DNA of 35,513 bases, from NCBI GenBank assembly GCA_033875255.1, contig JAWZSN010000038.1, positions 1 to 35,513 on the forward strand, read 5' to 3'. This document shows, one piece after another, positions 7,672 through 15,387 of the stretch. Below the pieces are notes generated by a model, which was not told the origin of the DNA, ran no database searches, and saw only the letters and a list, made by a program, of their open reading frames with translations. The stretch comes from Marinimicrococcus sp033875255. Lineage in GTDB: Bacteria; Pseudomonadota; Alphaproteobacteria; Geminicoccales; Geminicoccaceae. Each line of letters starts with the position of its first letter. The first letter of the stretch is position 1. The translations under genes and the position numbers were made by a program.

Positions 7672-8910
7672 TCAGCCCGGTCGCTTCATGCTGCAGCTGT
7701 CCTGGACCGGATAGAGCGCGTCGGGCCCGCGAATGACCTTGATGGGCACGAAGCCCATGTCGGTGCCGTCGACCGTATAGGCGGCACCCTTCTCGACCCG
7801 CGAGACCACCACCGGGAGCACCGCCTGGTGATCCTCCTTGCGGATGGTGATGGGACCGAGATCGGTCTCTAGCGTGGCGTCCTCGAGCGCCAGGGCGATC
7901 GCCGTGACATCGATCTCGCCGCCGCCGAAATCGACCTTTTCCAGAGCCTTGCCCAGGGTCCGCACGCCGTTGACCGCCTGCGGCTCCATGTACATCGGGT
8001 AGTGGCCAGTCTTGGCCTTGTAGGCTTCGGGAAAGGCCTTCTCGCCGGCGGCGATGTTGTAGGGGCTCGCCAGGTAGTGGCCCAGCGCCGTCTCGCCGGC
8101 ATTGGCGATGTTGCCGGGCTGGTCGAGGAAGGCCGTGCCGAAGCGCACGTCGAGGCCGGCATCGCCGGTGGCCTTCATCAAGAGCAGCAGGTCGTTGGAC
8201 CAGTTGCCGGTGAGCACGGTGTCGGGCTCTGCCGCCTTGATCTTGGCGACGTAGGGGGCGAAGTCCTGGATCTTGTTGACGTCGTGCAGCGTCGCCTCGA
8301 CCACCTCGTAGCCGCCCTGGGATGCGGCGGCGCGGATCGCCGCCTCCATGTCCTGGCCCCAGCTGTAGTTCTGGTTGATGGAGTAGACGCGGGTGCCGAG
8401 ATCGCCCGCCTCCTTCATCGCCTGGACCAGCGCGCCGACCCGCATGGGTGCCGTGGTGGTGAAGCGGAAATGGTAGAACTGGCACTTGTCGCCGGTGAGC
8501 TCCAGCGCTTCGCCGCCCACATTGACGAACAGGATCTCGTTGCCGGGATTGCGCAGATTGTGCTTGCGCACGTCCTCGGTGAGCTGCCCGGCGATGGCCG
8601 AGGACGAGCCCTGGAGGATGACGTGGGCGCCGTCGGCGACCGCCTGCTTGAACTTGTCGGCGGCACCCGAGGTCGTGCCGCCATTGTCGTACTCGAGCAC
8701 CTCGATGGGCGCCCCGTTGAACCCGCCGGCCTCGTTGATCTCCTCGATGCCGTACTTGCCGGCGATGGCGTAGAGCTCGCCCGAGGACGCCTGGGAGCCG
8801 GAGAAGGGCTCGATGACGGCGACCCTGAGCGGCTCCGCTGCGGCAGGGCCCGCCATGAGGCCGGCAGCCAGGAGGGTGAGGCAGCTGGTGGTCAGCAGCT
8901 TTGTCTTCAT
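7672..8910 (-). CDS. LivK-type periplasmic substrate-binding protein (copy 2, first of the pair)
   Basis: A 412-aa secreted type-I periplasmic binding protein. The signal peptide MKTKLLTTSCLTLLAAGLMA ends near GPAAAEPLR. The mature part runs RVAVIEPFSGSQASSGELY, GFNGAPIEVLEYDNGG, LQGSSSAIAGQLTEDV, SINQNYSWGQDME and AFLDQPGNIANAGETALGH. It shares long identical runs with the following gene in protein and DNA, offset by about 1,320 bases. A ribosome-binding site (AGGGAAGAG) precedes ATG 8910. It is 58 bp downstream of the BKACE stop and followed by a UUCG hairpin, suggesting that this copy is the more highly expressed. Differences cluster at Ser/Ala/Asp positions near the first ligand loop (GSQASS versus GPDAAT), so the two may prefer different ligands. 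Confidence 0.9.
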   Translation of the reverse strand: MKTKLLTTSCLTLLAAGLMAGPAAAEPLRVAVIEPFSGSQASSGELYAIAGKYGIEEINEAGGFNGAPIEVLEYDNGGTTSGAADKFKQAVADGAHVILQGSSSAIAGQLTEDVRKHNLRNPGNEILFVNVGGEALELTGDKCQFYHFRFTTTAPMRVGALVQAMKEAGDLGTRVYSINQNYSWGQDMEAAIRAAASQGGYEVVEATLHDVNKIQDFAPYVAKIKAAEPDTVLTGNWSNDLLLLMKATGDAGLDVRFGTAFLDQPGNIANAGETALGHYLASPYNIAAGEKAFPEAYKAKTGHYPMYMEPQAVNGVRTLGKALEKVDFGGGEIDVTAIALALEDATLETDLGPITIRKEDHQAVLPVVVSRVEKGAAYTVDGTDMGFVPIKVIRGPDALYPVQDSCSMKRPG

Positions 8911-8968
8911 CGTGTCAGCTCTTCCCTGGTCGTTTTCTCGTTCGTGCCCGGCCCGGCTTTGTCAGTCC

Positions 8969-9853
8969 TTACTGCGTGCCGCGCAGCCCGAGGATCTCGC
9001 GGGCCTCGTCGGGACTCGCCACCTCGGCGCCCAGGAGCCGGATCAGGCGGGTCGCCTTCTCCACCAGGGCGGCGTTGGAGGGGGCCGGCACGCCGGCTTC
9101 GAGATGCAGGCAGTCCTCCAGGCCGATGCGTGCATGGCCGCCCAGCAGCACCGCCTGGGCCATCATCGGATAGGCCATGCGCGAGACGCCGAAGGCCGCC
9201 CAATTGGCGCCGGCCGGCAGATGGCGGGTGAGCTCGGTCAGCACCGAGGGCGAGGCCGGCATGCCCCAGGCGACGCCGGTCACGACCTGGATCAGCGCCG
9301 GGCTGTCGATCACGCCCTCCTCGATGAGCTGGGTGGCGAGGCGCAGATGGCCGAAGTCGAAGACCTCGAGCTCGGGCTTGGTGCCGACCGCACGGATCGC
9401 CTCGCCCATGGTGCGCAGATGCGCCGGGGTGTTGAGGAACGCCGCCTCGCCCATGTTCATGGTGGCGACGTCGAGGGAGCAGATCTCCGGCCGCAGCTCC
9501 TCGATGTGGCGGACCCGGTCGGCGGGCGAGGCCAGGGTGGTGCCGGGCCCCGGCTTCTGCGGGTCCGGATCGCCCGGGATCAGCCGTCCGCCGGGACCGG
9601 TGGTGAGGTTGAGAACCACGTTGCTGCTGCTGGCGCGGATCCGCTCGACCACCTCGCGATAGAGATGAAGCTCGCGGCTGGGCGCCCCGGTCTCGGGATC
9701 GCGCACATGGATGTGGACGACCGCAGCACCTGCCTCGCCGGCCTCGATGGCCGAGCGGGCGATCTGCTCGGGGGTGACAGGAACCGCCTTGCTGCGGTGC
9801 ACCGTGTCGGCGCTGCCGGTAACGGCGCAGGTGATGATGACCTTGCGTGCCAT
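8969..9853 (-). CDS. BKACE family beta-keto acid cleavage enzyme (DUF849)
   Basis: A 294-aa zinc TIM-barrel enzyme. The family condenses a beta-keto acid with acetyl-CoA and releases acetoacetate (or the beta-ketoacyl product) plus a new CoA ester, as in 3-keto-5-aminohexanoate or dehydrocarnitine cleavage. Visible motifs are the opening RKVIITCAVTGS, the zinc HxH at residues 47-49 (VVHIHVRDPETG), NLTTGPGG, PEICSLDVATMN, VFDFGHL and the third ligand Glu in ARIGLEDCLHL. ATG 9853 has GAGG upstream; the frame is open further but without family similarity. It lies between a GntR gene and the LivK-type genes, so import and cleavage of one substrate are probably co-expressed. The specific keto acid cannot be assigned by inspection. 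Confidence 0.92.
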   Translation of the reverse strand: MARKVIITCAVTGSADTVHRSKAVPVTPEQIARSAIEAGEAGAAVVHIHVRDPETGAPSRELHLYREVVERIRASSSNVVLNLTTGPGGRLIPGDPDPQKPGPGTTLASPADRVRHIEELRPEICSLDVATMNMGEAAFLNTPAHLRTMGEAIRAVGTKPELEVFDFGHLRLATQLIEEGVIDSPALIQVVTGVAWGMPASPSVLTELTRHLPAGANWAAFGVSRMAYPMMAQAVLLGGHARIGLEDCLHLEAGVPAPSNAALVEKATRLIRLLGAEVASPDEAREILGLRGTQ

Positions 9854-9918
9854 GATGTCCTCGCTGATGCCGCGCCGCTGCCTGTTCATCCGGCCGGCGG
9901 AAAGCCGGCGGACAGTGT

Positions 9919-9932
9919 TGTTAGCGCTTTCA
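9919..9932. promoter_or_regulatory. LacI-type operator-like site, proximal to BKACE
   Basis: TGTTAGCGCTTTCA matches the LacI/GalR-family operator form TGNAAGCGCTTTCA on its right half and core, with two imperfect positions on the left half. It lies 66 bp upstream of the BKACE start. The same ten bases, AGCGCTTTCA, recur 57 bp away (9980-9989). A GCCGGC/GCCGGC hairpin (9893-9909) lies between this site and the gene. Confidence 0.4.
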
Positions 9933-9953
9933 TGATCCAATGACTTCTGCGCC

Positions 9954-9964
9954 TGACAATGTCA
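9954..9964. promoter_or_regulatory. TGACA-A-TGTCA palindrome upstream of BKACE
   Basis: A perfect 5-bp inverted repeat with a one-base centre, covering the stop codon of the GntR gene, about 100 bp upstream of BKACE. A related palindrome without the centre base (TGACATGTCA) occurs before the peptide importer operon at 16324. It could be a binding site of one of the two GntR/FCD regulators, whose sites commonly have GT...AC symmetry. This is inference. Confidence 0.35.
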
Positions 9965-10669
9965 ATCTGGTTCATTGCAAGCGCTTTCAATAGTAGTATC
10001 CGGCGCATCGGCATGGGGCAGCAGCTCGATGAGCAGCCGGCCATTGTCGGCGATGTCGCGCTGGATCGCCGCCCGCGCCGCCGCGCCGTCGCGCTCACGC
10101 AGCCCCGCCAGCACCGCCAGATGCTCGTGCTGGTCTGGGGGCGCCGTTGCCGGCATCTCGTAGAGCCGGTTGAGCAGCGGCCCGCTCTGCATCCACAGGC
10201 TCTCGACGATCCGGTAGAGCACGGGCAGGCGGGCAAGCGCGCACAGCTTGAAGTGGAAGCGCTCGTTCTCGAGCAGCGTCGCCGCGGTGTCGCCGGCCGC
10301 CTTGGCCTGCCGCATCCGCTCGTGGATCGCGGCCAGCTCGTCGATCTCCGCCTCGTCCGCCAGCTCGGCCGCCCGAAAGGCGCCGCGGCCCTCCAGCTCG
10401 AGGCGAAGATCGCGGATCTCGGCGAAGCGCTCGCGGTCGAGCACCGGCACCAGCACGCTGCCCCGCTCGTCCAGGCTCAGCGCCTGCTCCGAGACCAGCC
10501 GGAACAGCGCCTCGCGCACCGGCGTGGCGCTGATTCCCAACTCCCGTGCGAGGCTGCGCAGCACCAGCCGCTGGCCCGGCTTGAAGCCGCCGCGCATCAA
10601 CGCCTCGCGAAGCTGCCGGTAGGCTTGCTCGCTCAGGCTCTCGCGCCGGATCGGCAGCAGGTCGCTCAC
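9962..10669 (-). CDS. GntR-family regulator, FadR/FCD subgroup
   Basis: About 235 aa. The N-terminal winged helix is RRESLSEQAYRQLREALMRGGFKPGQRLVLRSLARELGISATPVREALFRLVSEQAL, the GntR signature. The C-terminal FCD ligand domain is all-helical and includes the metal-site pattern residues D/H (LENERFHFKLCALA and DQHEHLAVLAGL). Start choice: GTG 10669 follows AGGGGAG at a normal distance, while the frame extends to a GTG at 10708 that lacks a ribosome-binding site. It lies between the BKACE-liv operon (same strand, about 110 bp downstream) and the divergent catabolic operon, so it is the natural local regulator of both. FCD proteins usually respond to a small carboxylate from the pathway they control. 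Confidence 0.9.
   Translation of the reverse strand: MSDLLPIRRESLSEQAYRQLREALMRGGFKPGQRLVLRSLARELGISATPVREALFRLVSEQALSLDERGSVLVPVLDRERFAEIRDLRLELEGRGAFRAAELADEAEIDELAAIHERMRQAKAAGDTAATLLENERFHFKLCALARLPVLYRIVESLWMQSGPLLNRLYEMPATAPPDQHEHLAVLAGLRERDGAAARAAIQRDIADNGRLLIELLPHADAPDTTIESACNEPD
9976..9989. promoter_or_regulatory. LacI-type operator-like site inside the gntR 3' end
   Basis: TGCAAGCGCTTTCA is a palindrome with only one mismatched pair, matching the LacI/GalR-family consensus TGNAAGCGCTTTCA. It lies in the last codons of the GntR coding region, 57 bp from the second similar site. No LacI-family gene is in the window, so the regulator would act from elsewhere. Confidence 0.45.
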
Positions 10670-10711
10670 CCGCACCTTCTCCCCTGCATGGAACCCCTTC
10701 CCTGCCACTGC

Positions 10712-10757
10712 TTGACAGGGCGCCTGTCGCTCACTGTTATAACAACCACGTTATAAC
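10712..10757. promoter_or_regulatory. Divergent control region: promoter, GACAGG palindrome and paired GTTATAAC sites
   Basis: Between gntR and the ThDP enzyme gene. TTGACA (10712-10717) is followed after 17 bases by TGTTAT (10735-10740), a plausible sigma-70 promoter toward the catabolic operon. On the other strand TTGTGT (10758-10763) and TATAAC (10736-10741), 16 bases apart, could serve gntR. The palindrome GTTATAAC occurs twice (10736-10743 and 10750-10757), 14 bp centre to centre. The inverted repeat GACAGG-GCG-CCTGTC (10714-10728) covers the -35. Half-sites of the form GT-AC fit FCD-type GntR operators, so autoregulation and divergent repression are likely. Confidence 0.55.
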
Positions 10758-10776
10758 ACACAAGAAGGGATGGCTG

Positions 10777-12510
10777 ATGGAGCCCGCCAGCGCCGCCTCG
10801 CCGACGCGCCGCAACGAGACCGTGGCCATGCGCCTTGCCTCCGCCTTCAGGCGGCACGGCGTCGAGGTCGCCTTCGGCCAGAGCCTGCCCTCCGCCTTTC
10901 ACCTGGCCGCCCCCGAGGCGGGCATCCGCCAGGCGGTCTACCGCGCCGAGAACGCCGGCGGCACAATGGCCGACGGCTATGCACGGATCAGCAATAAGGT
11001 GGGCGTGGTGACCGCCCAGAACGGCCCGGCGGCCACCCTGCTGGTGCCGCCGCTGGCCGAGGCCCTCAAGGTCTCGGTGCCGCTGGTGGCGCTGGTCCAG
11101 GAGGTCAACCGCGACCAGAGCGACAAGAACGCGTTCCAGGAGCTCGACCACCACGCCCTGTTCGCCTCGTGCGCCAAGTGGATCCGACGGATCGATCACG
11201 CCGGCCGCATCGACGACTATGTCGATCTGGCGTTCTCGACGGCGGTGAGCGGCCGGCCGGGCCCGGTGGTGCTGCTGGTGCCGGCGGATCTGCTGAACGA
11301 GAGCGTGGAGGGGGCCGAGAGCAGGAGCGCCAGCCTGGGCCGCTTCCCGCTCGACCGGATGGTGCCCGAGGCCTGCCGCATCGAGGAGGCGGCGCGCCTG
11401 CTGGCCGAGGCCGAGGCGCCGCTGGTCCATGCCGGCGGCGGCGTCCACCTCTCCCAGGCCACCGCGGCACTCGCCGCCCTGCAGCAGGACTGCCACCTGC
11501 CCGTCGCCACCACCACCATGGGCAAGGGCGCGGTGGACGAGACCCATCCGCTCTCGCTGGGCGTGATCGGCTACTACATGGGCAAGGGCGGCCGCACGCA
11601 CGAGCTGCGCTCGATGGTCCGGCGCGCCGACGTGGTGCTGCTGGTCGGCAACCGCACCAACCAGAACGGCACCGACAGCTGGCAGCTCCTGCCGCCGGGC
11701 GCCCGCTACATCCACATCGACGTGGACGGCCAGGAGATCGGCCGCAACTACGAGGCGATGCGCCTCGTGGGCGACGCCAGGGCGACCCTGGCGGCGCTGC
11801 GCGAGGCGATGCTGCGCCAGGACCTCGCCAGACGCGCCGCCGCCCGTCCCGCTGTCGAGCGCGAGATCGGCGCTGCGGTCGAGGGCTGGCGCGCGCTCAC
11901 CTCGGGCATCCGCTCCGACAGCCGCCTGCCCATCCGCCCCGAGCGGGTCATGGCTGAGCTCGACGCGCGCCTCACGCCCGAGACCATCGTCACCGCGGAC
12001 GCCAGCTACTCCTCGATCTGGGTCTGCAACTACCTGACGGCGCGCGCCGCCGGCGCCCGTTTCGTGACCCCGCGCGGCCTCGCCGGCCTCGGCTGGGGCC
12101 TGCCCCTGGCCATCGGCGCGCAGATCGCGGCGCCGGAGCGGCGCGTGGTATGCGTCGCAGGCGACGGCGGGTTCGCCCACACCTGGGCCGAGCTCGAGAC
12201 CCTCAAGCGCGAGGGCCTGCCGATCTGCGTGATCGTCCTCAACAACCAGATCCTCGGCTACCAGAAGGACGCCGAGGACGCGAAGTTCGGCGACCACACC
12301 AAGGCCGTCTACTTCTCCCCGGTGGATCATGCCGCCATCGCCAGGGCCTGCGGCTGCCGCGGCGTGCGGATCGAGAGCGTGGAGGCGATCGGTCCGGCCC
12401 TCGACGAGGCCTTCGCCTCGGGAGAGCCGACCCTGCTCGACATCGTCACCGACCCGGCCGCGAGGCCGCCGATCACGAGCTTCGAGCCGCATCACCCGGC
12501 GCCGTTCTGA
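10777..12510 (+). CDS. ThDP-dependent enzyme of the acetolactate synthase/IlvB-like family
   Basis: A 577-aa cytoplasmic enzyme with the three ThDP domains: Pyr (to about 185), central Rossmann-like (about 205-335) and PP (from about 390). The cofactor-activating Glu is in RAENAGGTMADGYAR (Glu58), followed by AQNGPAATLLVPPLAEA. The central domain has PLVHAGGGVHLSQA and VVLLVGNRTNQNGTDSW. The Mg-ThDP motif starts at about 462 (GDGGFAHTWAELETLK) and ends near VIVLNNQILGY. No IlvN regulatory subunit is nearby and the gene heads a catabolic operon, so valine/isoleucine synthesis is unlikely. A lyase or hydrolase on a 2-keto or diketo intermediate (compare cyclohexane-1,2-dione hydrolase, oxalyl-CoA decarboxylase, glyoxylate carboligase) fits better. 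AAGAAGGG precedes the ATG. Confidence 0.87.
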   Translation: MEPASAASPTRRNETVAMRLASAFRRHGVEVAFGQSLPSAFHLAAPEAGIRQAVYRAENAGGTMADGYARISNKVGVVTAQNGPAATLLVPPLAEALKVSVPLVALVQEVNRDQSDKNAFQELDHHALFASCAKWIRRIDHAGRIDDYVDLAFSTAVSGRPGPVVLLVPADLLNESVEGAESRSASLGRFPLDRMVPEACRIEEAARLLAEAEAPLVHAGGGVHLSQATAALAALQQDCHLPVATTTMGKGAVDETHPLSLGVIGYYMGKGGRTHELRSMVRRADVVLLVGNRTNQNGTDSWQLLPPGARYIHIDVDGQEIGRNYEAMRLVGDARATLAALREAMLRQDLARRAAARPAVEREIGAAVEGWRALTSGIRSDSRLPIRPERVMAELDARLTPETIVTADASYSSIWVCNYLTARAAGARFVTPRGLAGLGWGLPLAIGAQIAAPERRVVCVAGDGGFAHTWAELETLKREGLPICVIVLNNQILGYQKDAEDAKFGDHTKAVYFSPVDHAAIARACGCRGVRIESVEAIGPALDEAFASGEPTLLDIVTDPAARPPITSFEPHHPAPF

Positions 12511-12520
12511 GGTGCCGGTC

Positions 12521-13552
12521 ATGAAGGCCCTGCGCAAGCCCGGCGCCGAGCCGGGCCTGAGCCTCGCGGAGGTGCCCTTGCCCGGGGCGCCTTGCCCCGG
12601 CGAGGTGCTCATCGCGGTGGAGGCAGCCGGCATCTGCGGCAGCGACGTCCACGTCTATGAGTGGACCAGCGGCTACGAGTGGATGCGTGCGGCGCTGCCG
12701 CTGACCCTCGGCCACGAGTTCGCCGGCCGCGTCGTCGAGGTGGGCGAGGGGGTGAGCGAGCCGGTGCCGGGCGATCTGGTGACGGTGCAGCCCACCGCGA
12801 GCTGCGGCACCTGCGCCGCCTGCCGCCGCGGCCACCCCGAGCTCTGCACGGCCAGGCGCACGCTGGGCCTGACCCGCGACGGCGCCTTCGCCTCCCTGGT
12901 GACGGCCCCGGCTGCGAGCTGCTTTCGCCTGCCGCCGGGCGTCGACGCCGAGCTGGGCGCCCTCACCGAGCCGCTGTGCGTCGCCGCCCACGCCCTCGAG
13001 GTGGGAGGGCTCCGGCTCGGCCACAGCGTGGTGGTGCTGGGTGCCGGCGCCATCGGCCAGGCGATCGCCCTTCTGGCGAAGCGGGCCGGTGCCGCACCGG
13101 TCATCCTGGCCGGGCTCGACGACGCGCCGCGCCTTGCCGCCGCCCGCGATCTGGGGATCGAGCACACGGTCGACCTGGCGACCGAGGATCTGGAGGCGGC
13201 GGTCACGCGGATCGCCGGCGGCAAGGTCGAGATGGTGTTCGAGGCCACCGGCGTGCCGGTGAGCATCCGCGACGGGCTGGGCATCCTGCAGCGAAGCGGG
13301 GTGCTGGTGACCACCGGCATCCATGCCGAGCCGGTCGCCTTCGACCTCACCGGGCTGGTGCGCAACCAGCACCAGATCCGCGGCTCGCACGCCTCCACCC
13401 GGCGCGACTTCGAGACCGTGGTGCGCCTCCTGGGCGAGGAGGGCGATCGCCTGAGGGCGATGATCACGCACCGCCTGCCGCTCGAGGACGGGGTCCGGGC
13501 CTTCGAGCTCTCGCGCCAGCGCAGTGCCCTCAAGGTGATGCTGCGGCCATGA
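12521..13552 (+). CDS. Zinc-dependent medium-chain alcohol/polyol dehydrogenase
   Basis: A 343-aa NAD(P)-dependent MDR enzyme of the sorbitol/threonine dehydrogenase type. Catalytic zinc ligands are Cys39 (GICGSDVH), His65-Glu66 (LGHEF) and Glu150 (TEPL). The structural zinc site has four cysteines (95, 98, 101, 109 in SCGTCAACRRGHPELC). The nucleotide site is GAGAIG at 174-179. The start is ATG 12521 with GAGGTG seven bases upstream, 10 bp after the ThDP enzyme stop; its stop overlaps a possible ATG of the next gene. It most likely oxidises a secondary alcohol to a ketone, feeding the ThDP enzyme or the hydrolase. The substrate is not predictable. Confidence 0.92.
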   Translation: MKALRKPGAEPGLSLAEVPLPGAPCPGEVLIAVEAAGICGSDVHVYEWTSGYEWMRAALPLTLGHEFAGRVVEVGEGVSEPVPGDLVTVQPTASCGTCAACRRGHPELCTARRTLGLTRDGAFASLVTAPAASCFRLPPGVDAELGALTEPLCVAAHALEVGGLRLGHSVVVLGAGAIGQAIALLAKRAGAAPVILAGLDDAPRLAAARDLGIEHTVDLATEDLEAAVTRIAGGKVEMVFEATGVPVSIRDGLGILQRSGVLVTTGIHAEPVAFDLTGLVRNQHQIRGSHASTRRDFETVVRLLGEEGDRLRAMITHRLPLEDGVRAFELSRQRSALKVMLRP

Positions 13553-13584
13553 CGGAACACGCTACCGAACGGAAGGACGGCCCG

Positions 13585-14604
13585 ATGGCCAACCGCTGGA
13601 AACGGCGCCCCGAGGGCTCCAACTGGGGCGATTTCGGCCCGGACGACGAGTTGGGCCGCCTCAACCTCCTGACGCCCGAGCGGGTGCTGGCGGCGGTCCG
13701 CGAGGTCCGCGCCGGCCGCAGCTTCTGTTTGAGCCTGCCGCTCGACCTGCCGGGAGGCAACCTGCTCAACCCCAACCGCTTCCCGCCCGAGCGCCACGTG
13801 CGCACTCGCAGGGAGGGACGCTCGGCCATCAACTACCCGCTCAACCTCGAGAACCCCGACTACGGCGACGTGGTGAGCGACGACGCGGTGACCCTCTATA
13901 CCCAGTACTCGACCCAGTGGGACGGGCTCTGCCATGTGGGCCACCATTTCGATGCCGACGGCGACGGTGTGGCCGAGCCGCTCTATTACAACGGCTTTCG
14001 CCCCGGCCTCGACGTGCTGGCACCGCAGGACGAGGGCGGGCCGGCGGCCCGCCGGCTGGGCATCGAGAAGATGGCCGCCACCGGCGTGCAGGGCCGCGGC
14101 GTGCTGGTCGACCTTCATGCGCATCTCGGCCGCGAGCGCACCCTCGTGGGCTACGAGCAGCTGATGAAGGTCATGGAGGCGGACGGCGTCGTGGTGGAGG
14201 AGGGCGACATGCTCTGCCTCCACACCGGCTTCGGCCAGACGCTGATGGAGATGGAAGGCAGGCCCGACGCGGAGCGGCTGCACAATAGCTGTGCAGCGCT
14301 CGACGGGCGCGACGAGCGCCTGCAGCGGTGGATCACCGAGAGCGGCATCTCCGTCCTCGTCGCCGACAACTACGCCGTCGAGGCGTTCCCCAACGCTGCC
14401 GCCGGCGGCGGATGCTGTGCCGCCCTGCCGCTGCACGAGCTCTGCCTCTTCAAGCTCGGGATCCATCTGGGCGAGCTGTGGTATCTCACGGAGCTTGCGG
14501 CGTTCCTGCGGGCGGAGAAGCGTTCGCGCTTTCTGCTCACAGCACCGCCCTTGCGGCTGCCGGGCTCGTTCGGCTCGCCGCTGACGCCCGTGGCGACCGT
14601 CTGA
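13585..14604 (+). CDS. Cyclase/kynurenine-formamidase-like metal-dependent hydrolase
   Basis: A 339-aa protein of the cyclase family (PF04199 type), a fold shared with kynurenine formamidase and isatin hydrolase that hydrolyses amide, lactam or ester bonds with a metal. The opening RWKRRPEGSNWGDFGPDDELGRLNLLT marks the long, little-studied subgroup. The metal motif is STQWDGLCHVGHHFDADGDG (His117, His120, His121, Asp123). GVLVDLHAHLG and GDMLCLHTGFG are further family blocks. It is much longer than KynB (about 210 aa). The start is ATG 13585 with GGAAGGA upstream; an alternative ATG at 13549 overlaps the previous stop. A ring-opening or amide-hydrolysis step is inferred from family and position. 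It overlaps the next gene by one base. Confidence 0.88.
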   Translation: MANRWKRRPEGSNWGDFGPDDELGRLNLLTPERVLAAVREVRAGRSFCLSLPLDLPGGNLLNPNRFPPERHVRTRREGRSAINYPLNLENPDYGDVVSDDAVTLYTQYSTQWDGLCHVGHHFDADGDGVAEPLYYNGFRPGLDVLAPQDEGGPAARRLGIEKMAATGVQGRGVLVDLHAHLGRERTLVGYEQLMKVMEADGVVVEEGDMLCLHTGFGQTLMEMEGRPDAERLHNSCAALDGRDERLQRWITESGISVLVADNYAVEAFPNAAAGGGCCAALPLHELCLFKLGIHLGELWYLTELAAFLRAEKRSRFLLTAPPLRLPGSFGSPLTPVATV

Positions 14605-15371
14605 TGGCGGCGCAGGCGAAGGAGGCGCGCGTCGCCCTCGTGACGGGTGCGGCCCGCGGGCTCGGCCTCGAGATCGCCCGCGAGCTCGGGCGGAGCGGGG
14701 CGCGGCTGGTGATGGTCGACGTTCTCGATGAGGTCCACGAGGCGGCAGCCACGTTCGCCGGCGAGGGCCTCGAGGCCTGGGCCGCCACCTGCGACGTCGC
14801 CAGCGAGGAGGCCGTCGAACAGCTCGTGGCTGGGGTGATGGAGCGGCATGGCCGCATCGACATCCTGGTCAACAATGCCGGCATCTCGCCCAAGAGGGAC
14901 GGACGCAAGGTGCCGGCGGTGGAGACCAGCCTCGCCCAGTGGCAGCGCGTGCTCGACGTGAACCTGACCGGCGTCTTCCTGCTGTGCCGGGCCTGCGGTC
15001 CGCTCATGGCGGCGCGCGGCTGGGGGCGCATCGTCAACATGGCCTCGCAGGCAGCCCGGACCCGCTCGGTCATCGCCGGCGCCGCCTACGCCGCCTCCAA
15101 AAGCGGGCTGGTGGGCTTCTCGCGGGTGCTGGCGGGCGAGCTCGGCGGCAAGGGCGTCACCGTCAACTGCATCGCCCCGGGGCGCATCGTCTCGCCCATG
15201 GTGAACGAGGCCGGAGAGGCCGCCAACGCCGCCTATCTCGCCAACATCCCGGTGGCACGCCTCGGCGTGCCGGAGGACGTGGCGGCCGCCGTGGCGTTCC
15301 TGGCCTCCGAGCAGGCGAGCTTCGTCACCGGCGCGGTGCTCGACGTCAATGGCGGGCACTTCATGGGCTGA
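14604..15371 (+). CDS. Short-chain dehydrogenase/reductase (SDR 1)
   Basis: A 255-aa classical SDR. The cofactor motif TGAARGLG is at 14-21, and an acidic residue after beta-2 (MVDV) suggests NAD preference. NNAGISPK follows at 90-97, with active-site Ser148, Tyr162 and Lys166 (YAASK) and the C-terminal PGRIVSPM and SFVTGAVLDVNGG blocks. FabG-like by fold, but in this operon a catabolic alcohol/ketone redox step is more likely than fatty acid synthesis. The ATG overlaps the TGA of the hydrolase gene. It is followed after 16 bp by a second SDR that shares the unusual NNAGISPK stretch, indicating relatedness, though they differ too much for a recent duplication. Confidence 0.92.
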   Translation: MAAQAKEARVALVTGAARGLGLEIARELGRSGARLVMVDVLDEVHEAAATFAGEGLEAWAATCDVASEEAVEQLVAGVMERHGRIDILVNNAGISPKRDGRKVPAVETSLAQWQRVLDVNLTGVFLLCRACGPLMAARGWGRIVNMASQAARTRSVIAGAAYAASKSGLVGFSRVLAGELGGKGVTVNCIAPGRIVSPMVNEAGEAANAAYLANIPVARLGVPEDVAAAVAFLASEQASFVTGAVLDVNGGHFMG

Positions 15372-15387
15372 CAAGGGGAGGCCAGGG

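Noticed and set aside
11748..12510. Biosynthetic acetolactate synthase (IlvB) assignment for the ThDP enzyme
   Set aside because: No IlvN subunit or branched-chain biosynthesis genes nearby and the operon is catabolic in character, so only the family was called.
10666..12633. A 655-codon minus-strand frame opposite the ThDP enzyme
   Set aside because: No recognisable protein features; it also spans the divergent control region.
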